NCBI RefSeq assembly: GCF_050586465.1
Contig: NZ_JBOCEG010000001.1
Coordinates: 62,001-126,000 of the forward strand
DNA from: CAJXYS01 sp913063035
GTDB lineage: Bacteria > Pseudomonadota > Alphaproteobacteria > Rhodobacterales > Rhodobacteraceae
Direction of reading: 5' to 3'
Length of the DNA: 64,000 nucleotides
Positions 60,757 to 64,000 of the stretch are shown piece after piece. The notes under the pieces were generated by a model. It searched no databases. It was not told the origin of the DNA and saw only the letters and a list, made by a program, of their open reading frames with translations. Positions within the stretch are counted from its first letter, which is position 1; each line of letters begins with the position of its first letter. The translations under genes and the position numbers were made by a program.

Positions 60757-61548
60757 TCAGTCGGTCGCCAGGGCGAAGCCCTGCCGTTCGAAGGCCGCGC
60801 GGGCCAGGTCGCCGCGCAGGTGTCGCAGGAACGCCGCGGCGCGGGCCGGGTCCGCCCCGGTGACCGCCGCGGCCGGGTAGACGATCGGCGGGTGGCTGTC
60901 CGCGGGGAAGGTGCCGATGACGGTCACGTCGTCCTCCGCGCGTGCGTCGGTCGCGTATACGATGCCGAGCGGGGCCTCGCCCGTCGCCACCAGCGCCAGC
61001 GCGGCGCGGACGTTGTCGGCCTGTGCCACCTTCGGGGCGACGGCGTCCCATAGCCCCAGGCTTTCCAGCGCCGCCTTGCCGTAGATCCCGGCCGGCACCG
61101 CCTCGACCAGCGCCATGGCGAGCCGGTTCTCCCCCAGGCGCGCGGCGAGGTCGAATTCCGCGGAGAGGGACACCCCGCCGGCGTCCTGCCCGTGGGCGAT
61201 CAGAACGATACGGTTTCCCAGCAGGTCGAAGCGGGTGCCGGGGTCGATCCGGCCCGCGGCCTCGAGATGGTCCATCCATCCCGGATTGGCCGAGATGAAG
61301 ACATCGGCTGGCGCGCCCCGCTCGATCTGCCGCGCCAGCGCCGAGGACCCGGCATAGGATACGGTCAGCTCGTGGCCGGTCGCGGCCTCCCAGCCGGCCT
61401 CGACCTCGTCCATGGCCGTCTTCATCGACGCGGCGGCGAAGACCGTCAGCTCGCCCGCGCCCGCGGCCCCGCCGGTCAGCGGCAGGCCGAGCAGGGCGGA
61501 AAGCGCCACCACTCGCGCGGCGCGGGGGAACACGGGGAAATCGTGCAT
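60757..61548 (-). CDS. modA: Molybdate-binding periplasmic protein
   Basis: The substrate-binding protein of the molybdate importer. It has 263 residues with a signal peptide of about 32 residues. The mature protein begins ELTVFAAASMKTAMDEV, where serines of the ASM and YAGSSALARQIERGAPAD segments coordinate the oxyanion. AAAGG precedes the ATG at 61548. A ModE-like box lies 21 bases upstream. Confidence 0.95.
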   Translation of the reverse strand: MHDFPVFPRAARVVALSALLGLPLTGGAAGAGELTVFAAASMKTAMDEVEAGWEAATGHELTVSYAGSSALARQIERGAPADVFISANPGWMDHLEAAGRIDPGTRFDLLGNRIVLIAHGQDAGGVSLSAEFDLAARLGENRLAMALVEAVPAGIYGKAALESLGLWDAVAPKVAQADNVRAALALVATGEAPLGIVYATDARAEDDVTVIGTFPADSHPPIVYPAAAVTGADPARAAAFLRHLRGDLARAAFERQGFALATD

Positions 61549-61568
61549 GGAGAACCTTTGCGTCGGGG

Positions 61569-61592
61569 CGCTATGTCGACCCGGATATATCG
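61569..61592. promoter_or_regulatory. Predicted ModE box upstream of modA
   Basis: An imperfect inverted repeat CGCTATGT-N8-ATATATCG resembles the known ModE site (CGCTATATA paired with TATATAACG). A second CGCTATGT is at 61615-61622, at the modE stop. Confidence 0.5.
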
Positions 61593-61616
61593 CAGCGCAT
61601 GGTCGCCTTGCAAACG

Positions 61617-62000
61617 CTATGTTTCGCCAGACATATCGAGCAGCAGTCCGCGCAGCGCGTCGATCTCCGCCGCGCCGGCCTCGGCGGCCTGCGCCTCGAG
61701 CCTGCGGTAGTGGGACAGGACGCGTTCGCCGGTCTCGGTCAGGCTGGCCCCGCCGCCCCGTGCGCCGCCACGGCTGCTGGCCACCAGGGGCGCGCGGAAG
61801 GCCGCGTTCATCGCCTCGACCAGCGACCAGGCGCGCTTGTAGCTCATGCCCATGGCGCGCCCCGCGGCCGAGATCGAGCCGCGGTCACGGATCGCCTCGA
61901 GCAGGTCGGCCTTGCCGGGGCCGAGCATCGCGTCGGTGCCGAACACCACCCGCAGCCGCAGCCGCGTATCCTCGGGCGTCGGGGGGGTCTCGGTGGTCAT
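61617..62000 (-). CDS. modE: ModE-type molybdenum regulator, DNA-binding domain only
   Basis: A 127-residue protein matching the N-terminal winged helix of ModE: DLLEAIRDRGSISAAGRAMG, MSYKRAWSLVEAMNAAF and the wing SRGGARGGGASLTETGERVL. The C-terminal molybdate-binding (TOBE) domains of full ModE are absent, so it cannot sense molybdate in the standard way. It lies 68 bases upstream of modA on the same strand. The ATG at 62000 (MTTETPP) is chosen; an ATG at 62036 is possible. Confidence 0.88.
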   Translation of the reverse strand: MTTETPPTPEDTRLRLRVVFGTDAMLGPGKADLLEAIRDRGSISAAGRAMGMSYKRAWSLVEAMNAAFRAPLVASSRGGARGGGASLTETGERVLSHYRRLEAQAAEAGAAEIDALRGLLLDMSGET

Positions 62001-62067
62001 GGGGCAGGTCCGTTGGCTGCGGTCATGCCCCAGCATAGAAAGCGCGGCAGGGCGCGGCAACGGGCGC

Positions 62068-62877
62068 TCAGATCGTGACGGTCACGCCGGGCAGGGCAAG
62101 CGCCTTCATCAGGTCGCGCAGCTCCTGGCGCGCCGCGATATTGGACAGGCTGAGCGTGCCCGTGCCGAGTTCCTTCAGGTCGAGCAGCGTCAGCCCGCGC
62201 GGAAAGAGCTCGCGGAAGATGACCCGCTCGGCGAAGCCGGGCACGGTGCGGAACCCGATCCGCCTGGCCAGGTCCGTCAGGGCCGTCCCGACCTTGCGCT
62301 TGTTGTGCATGTTCTGGCTGCCGAGCCGGTTGCGCAGCACGACCCAGTCGATCGGATCGAGCCCGGCCTCGGCCCGGAGCTGGCGCGCATGCCAGACCAT
62401 TTCAGAGTAGATGGAGGGACCCTTGACCTTGCCGCTCTTGGCGTCGATCCGCGCCAGCAGGTCGAAATCGACGAAACTGTCGTTCATCGGCGTGATCAGC
62501 GTGTCGGCCAGCGAATGGGCGAGCTGGCTCAGCCGCGTATGCGAGCCGGGGCAGTCGATCACGATGAATTCCACGATCTGTTCCAGCCCGGCGATGGCCT
62601 CGCCCAGGCGGCGGTCCGACAGGTTCTCGCCGGGGGCGAGGTCGGCCTCTGTCAGGTCGGGCAGGGCCGCCATCAGCGGCGCGGGCAGGCTCAGCCCCTC
62701 GCTGTCGGCATAGGCGATGCGGTTTTCGACGTAGCGCGCGAAGCTGCGCTGGCGCACGTCGAGATCGAGCGCGCCGACCCGGTGGCCCATCCGGGCCAGG
62801 GCCGTGCCCACATGCATGCAGGTGGTGGATTTGCCCGAGCCGCCCTTCTCGTTGCCGACGACGATGATGTGGGCCAT
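62068..62877 (-). CDS. mipZ: Division-plane positioning ATPase MipZ
   Basis: A ParA/MinD-type ATPase that forms a polar gradient with ParB and inhibits FtsZ away from midcell in Caulobacter. It has 269 residues. The deviant Walker A is GNEKGGSGKST (residues 8-18). The segments ALDLDVRQRSFARYVENR, PMNDSFVDFDLL, DWVVLRNRL and ELFPRGLTLLDL match Caulobacter MipZ closely. It is downstream of rpmE behind a terminator, and parAB are not in the window. Confidence 0.93.
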   Translation of the reverse strand: MAHIIVVGNEKGGSGKSTTCMHVGTALARMGHRVGALDLDVRQRSFARYVENRIAYADSEGLSLPAPLMAALPDLTEADLAPGENLSDRRLGEAIAGLEQIVEFIVIDCPGSHTRLSQLAHSLADTLITPMNDSFVDFDLLARIDAKSGKVKGPSIYSEMVWHARQLRAEAGLDPIDWVVLRNRLGSQNMHNKRKVGTALTDLARRIGFRTVPGFAERVIFRELFPRGLTLLDLKELGTGTLSLSNIAARQELRDLMKALALPGVTVTI

Positions 62878-62900
62878 GCCCCAACCCCCTGCTGGTCGAG

Positions 62901-62930
62901 AAAAAAAGACGCGCCCGGCCGGGCGCGCCT
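62901..62930 (-). terminator. Rho-independent terminator of rplS-rpmE
   Basis: On the minus strand a 7-bp perfect GC stem (62927-62921 with 62916-62910), extendable outward, runs into a T-tract of seven (62907-62901). It lies 45 bases after the rpmE stop. Confidence 0.85.
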
Positions 62931-62974
62931 CTCTATAGGGTATCGCTGCGGGCCGGAAAAGGCCCGGCGCCGCC

Positions 62975-63196
62975 TCAGAAGCCGAAGCCTTCGTACTTCT
63001 TCTTGAAGCGCGAAACGCGGCCGCCGGTGTCCATCAGGCGATGGCCGCCACCGGTCCAGGCCGGGTGCGCGGACGGGTCGATGTCCAGGGTGATCGTGTC
63101 GCCCTCGGCGCCGTAGGTGGAGCGCATCTGCACCGTGGTGCCGTCGGTCAGCTTGACGTCGACGAAATGATAGTCGGGATGGATGTCTTTTTTCAT
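62975..63196 (-). CDS. rpmE: 50S ribosomal protein L31 (cysteine-free form)
   Basis: A 73-residue L31 starting MKKDIHPDYHFVDVKLTDG and ending RFKKKYEGFGF. It has no cysteines, so it lacks the zinc ribbon of the C+ form and would not respond to zinc loss. It follows rplS by 11 bases. Confidence 0.95.
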   Translation of the reverse strand: MKKDIHPDYHFVDVKLTDGTTVQMRSTYGAEGDTITLDIDPSAHPAWTGGGHRLMDTGGRVSRFKKKYEGFGF

Positions 63197-63207
63197 CGCG
63201 CGTCTCC

Positions 63208-63591
63208 TCAGGCCTCGGCGCCGGGCTTCGGCTTGTAATTGGTCTGCTCGGCGATCCGGGCGGACTTGCCGCGGCGCGAGCGCAGGTAGTAGAGCTTGGC
63301 GCGGCGAACCTTGCCGCGACGCACCACCGTGATGTTGTCGATATTGGTGGAGTGCAGCGGGAACGCCCGCTCGACACCCTCGCCGAAGGAGATCTTGCGC
63401 ACGGTGAAGGTGCCGGCGATGCCGTCGCCGCCCTTGCGGCTGATGCACACGCCCTCGAAGTTCTGCACCCGGGTGCGCGACCCTTCGGTCACCTTGTAGC
63501 CGACACGGATGGTGTCGCCGGCCTTGAAATCCGGGATCTTCTTGCCGAGTTCGGCGATCTGCTCGGCCTCGATCTGTTCGATCAAGTTCAT
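63208..63591 (-). CDS. rplS: 50S ribosomal protein L19
   Basis: L19 sits at the 30S-50S interface. It has 127 residues, starting MNLIEQIEAEQ, with the conserved GDTIRVGYKVTEGSRTRVQ and FEGVCISRKGGDGIAGTFTV. A TrmD gene upstream gives the common trmD-rplS pairing. Confidence 0.97.
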   Translation of the reverse strand: MNLIEQIEAEQIAELGKKIPDFKAGDTIRVGYKVTEGSRTRVQNFEGVCISRKGGDGIAGTFTVRKISFGEGVERAFPLHSTNIDNITVVRRGKVRRAKLYYLRSRRGKSARIAEQTNYKPKPGAEA

Positions 63592-63640
63592 GACGGTCGT
63601 CCTTTTCTGCTCACGGTTTTCCCGCGAAGTTGGTCGCGCC

Positions 63641-64000
63641 TCAGAGCTCTCGGTCTCCTTCCGGGTCCCTATCCTGCGCCGCAAGATAAGCCCGCCAGAG
63701 GTCAGGTCGTCGTTCCTTTGTCAGCCTTTCGGCCTCGGCCTTCTGCCAGGCGGCGATCTTCGCGTGATGACCGGAGAGGAGAACCTCCGGTATCCTGCGA
63801 CCTTCCCAGACAGTCGGCCGTGTGTACTGCGGGTGCTCCAGGAGACCGTCGGAGAAAGACTCCTCCTCGGCGGACGCCTGATTCCCGAGCACGCGGGGTA
63901 TAAGGCGAACCGTCGCATCAATCAAGGCCTGAGCGGCGATCTCTCCGCCGGTGAGGACGAAGTCGCCGAGGCTGATCTCCTCGACACCGTAGGCCTCCAG
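63641..64000 (-). CDS. trmD: tRNA (guanine(37)-N1)-methyltransferase (partial, C-terminal part)
   Basis: TrmD methylates G37 of tRNA, preventing frameshifts. The frame is open to the window edge, so the N-terminus is missing. The visible part begins LEAYGVEEISLGDFVLTGGE, the trefoil-knot SAM-binding motif, and continues ALIDATVRLIPRVLGN and SEEESFSDGLLEHPQY-like sequence (ASAEEESFSDGLLEHPQYTR), then the C-terminal helical domain with HHAKIAAWQKAEAE. Confidence 0.95.
   Translation of the reverse strand: MEAYGVEEISLGDFVLTGGEIAAQALIDATVRLIPRVLGNQASAEEESFSDGLLEHPQYTRPTVWEGRRIPEVLLSGHHAKIAAWQKAEAERLTKERRPDLWRAYLAAQDRDPEGDREL

Overview
This is a GC-rich stretch of an alphaproteobacterial chromosome, most likely from the Rhodobacteraceae (Roseobacter/Rhodobacter lineage). 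The evidence is the gene order and protein types: an unbroken str-S10-spc-alpha ribosomal superoperon without rpsD, a bztABCD/aap amino-acid transporter, an ATP12-type ATPase assembly factor, the rpmH-rnpA-yidD / yidC-MOSC-engB-argB block, the alphaproteobacterial division regulator MipZ, and a MatR-controlled malonate operon. I see no phage, insertion sequence, CRISPR array or plasmid gene. Apart from small accessory islands this is core chromosome.

Layout. 1-2918: 3' two-thirds of rpoC, ending at a strong terminator. 3154-4029: an EamA-family transporter sits between rpoC and the ribosomal genes. 4038-23046: promoter, rpsL-rpsG-fusA-tuf, then S10-L3-L4-L23-L2-S19-L22-S3-L16-L29-S17-L14-L24-L5-S14-S8-L6-L18-S5-L30-L15-SecY-Adk-S13-S11-RpoA-L17 and a terminator. 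Several internal gaps carry perfect GC-rich hairpins, two of them followed by T-tracts. 23139-28792: periplasmic Do-like protease, RarA, and a tightly overlapping set crcB-pseudouridine synthase-HAD phosphatase-atp12. 29009-33522: bztABCD amino-acid ABC transporter.

33554-43629 (minus strand): rpmH-rnpA-yidD, then a PerM-like permease, ttcA and a GGDEF/EAL protein, then yidC-MOSC-engB-argB, an Fe-S protein and a SixA-like phosphatase. 43931-47652 (plus): TVP38 membrane protein, flavin disulfide-reductase-like protein, orphan histidine kinase, tRNA-Arg(ACG). 47653-50142 is a small accessory region: an orphan Tat signal-peptide fragment, a small unknown protein, a cupin, a pair of covarying short hairpin repeats and a LysR regulator.

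50409-56958 is a malonate utilisation locus. A GntR/FCD regulator (MatR) is divergent from a TRAP transporter (P, Q, M), malonyl-CoA decarboxylase and malonyl-CoA synthetase. A 7-of-7 left-half match to the known MatR operator sits just upstream of the promoter. Imported malonate would be activated to malonyl-CoA and decarboxylated to acetyl-CoA.

57186-62000 holds a methyltransferase, a DUF808 membrane protein and the molybdate genes modE-modA-modB-modC with a ModE-box-like site. 62068-64000 (minus) ends with trmD (partial), rplS, rpmE and mipZ. The gap 56959-57185 shows no gene; it has a short AT-rich patch and a 6-bp inverted repeat. Start codons were chosen from Shine-Dalgarno spacing and family N-termini. 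All functional calls come from reading motifs, without database searches.
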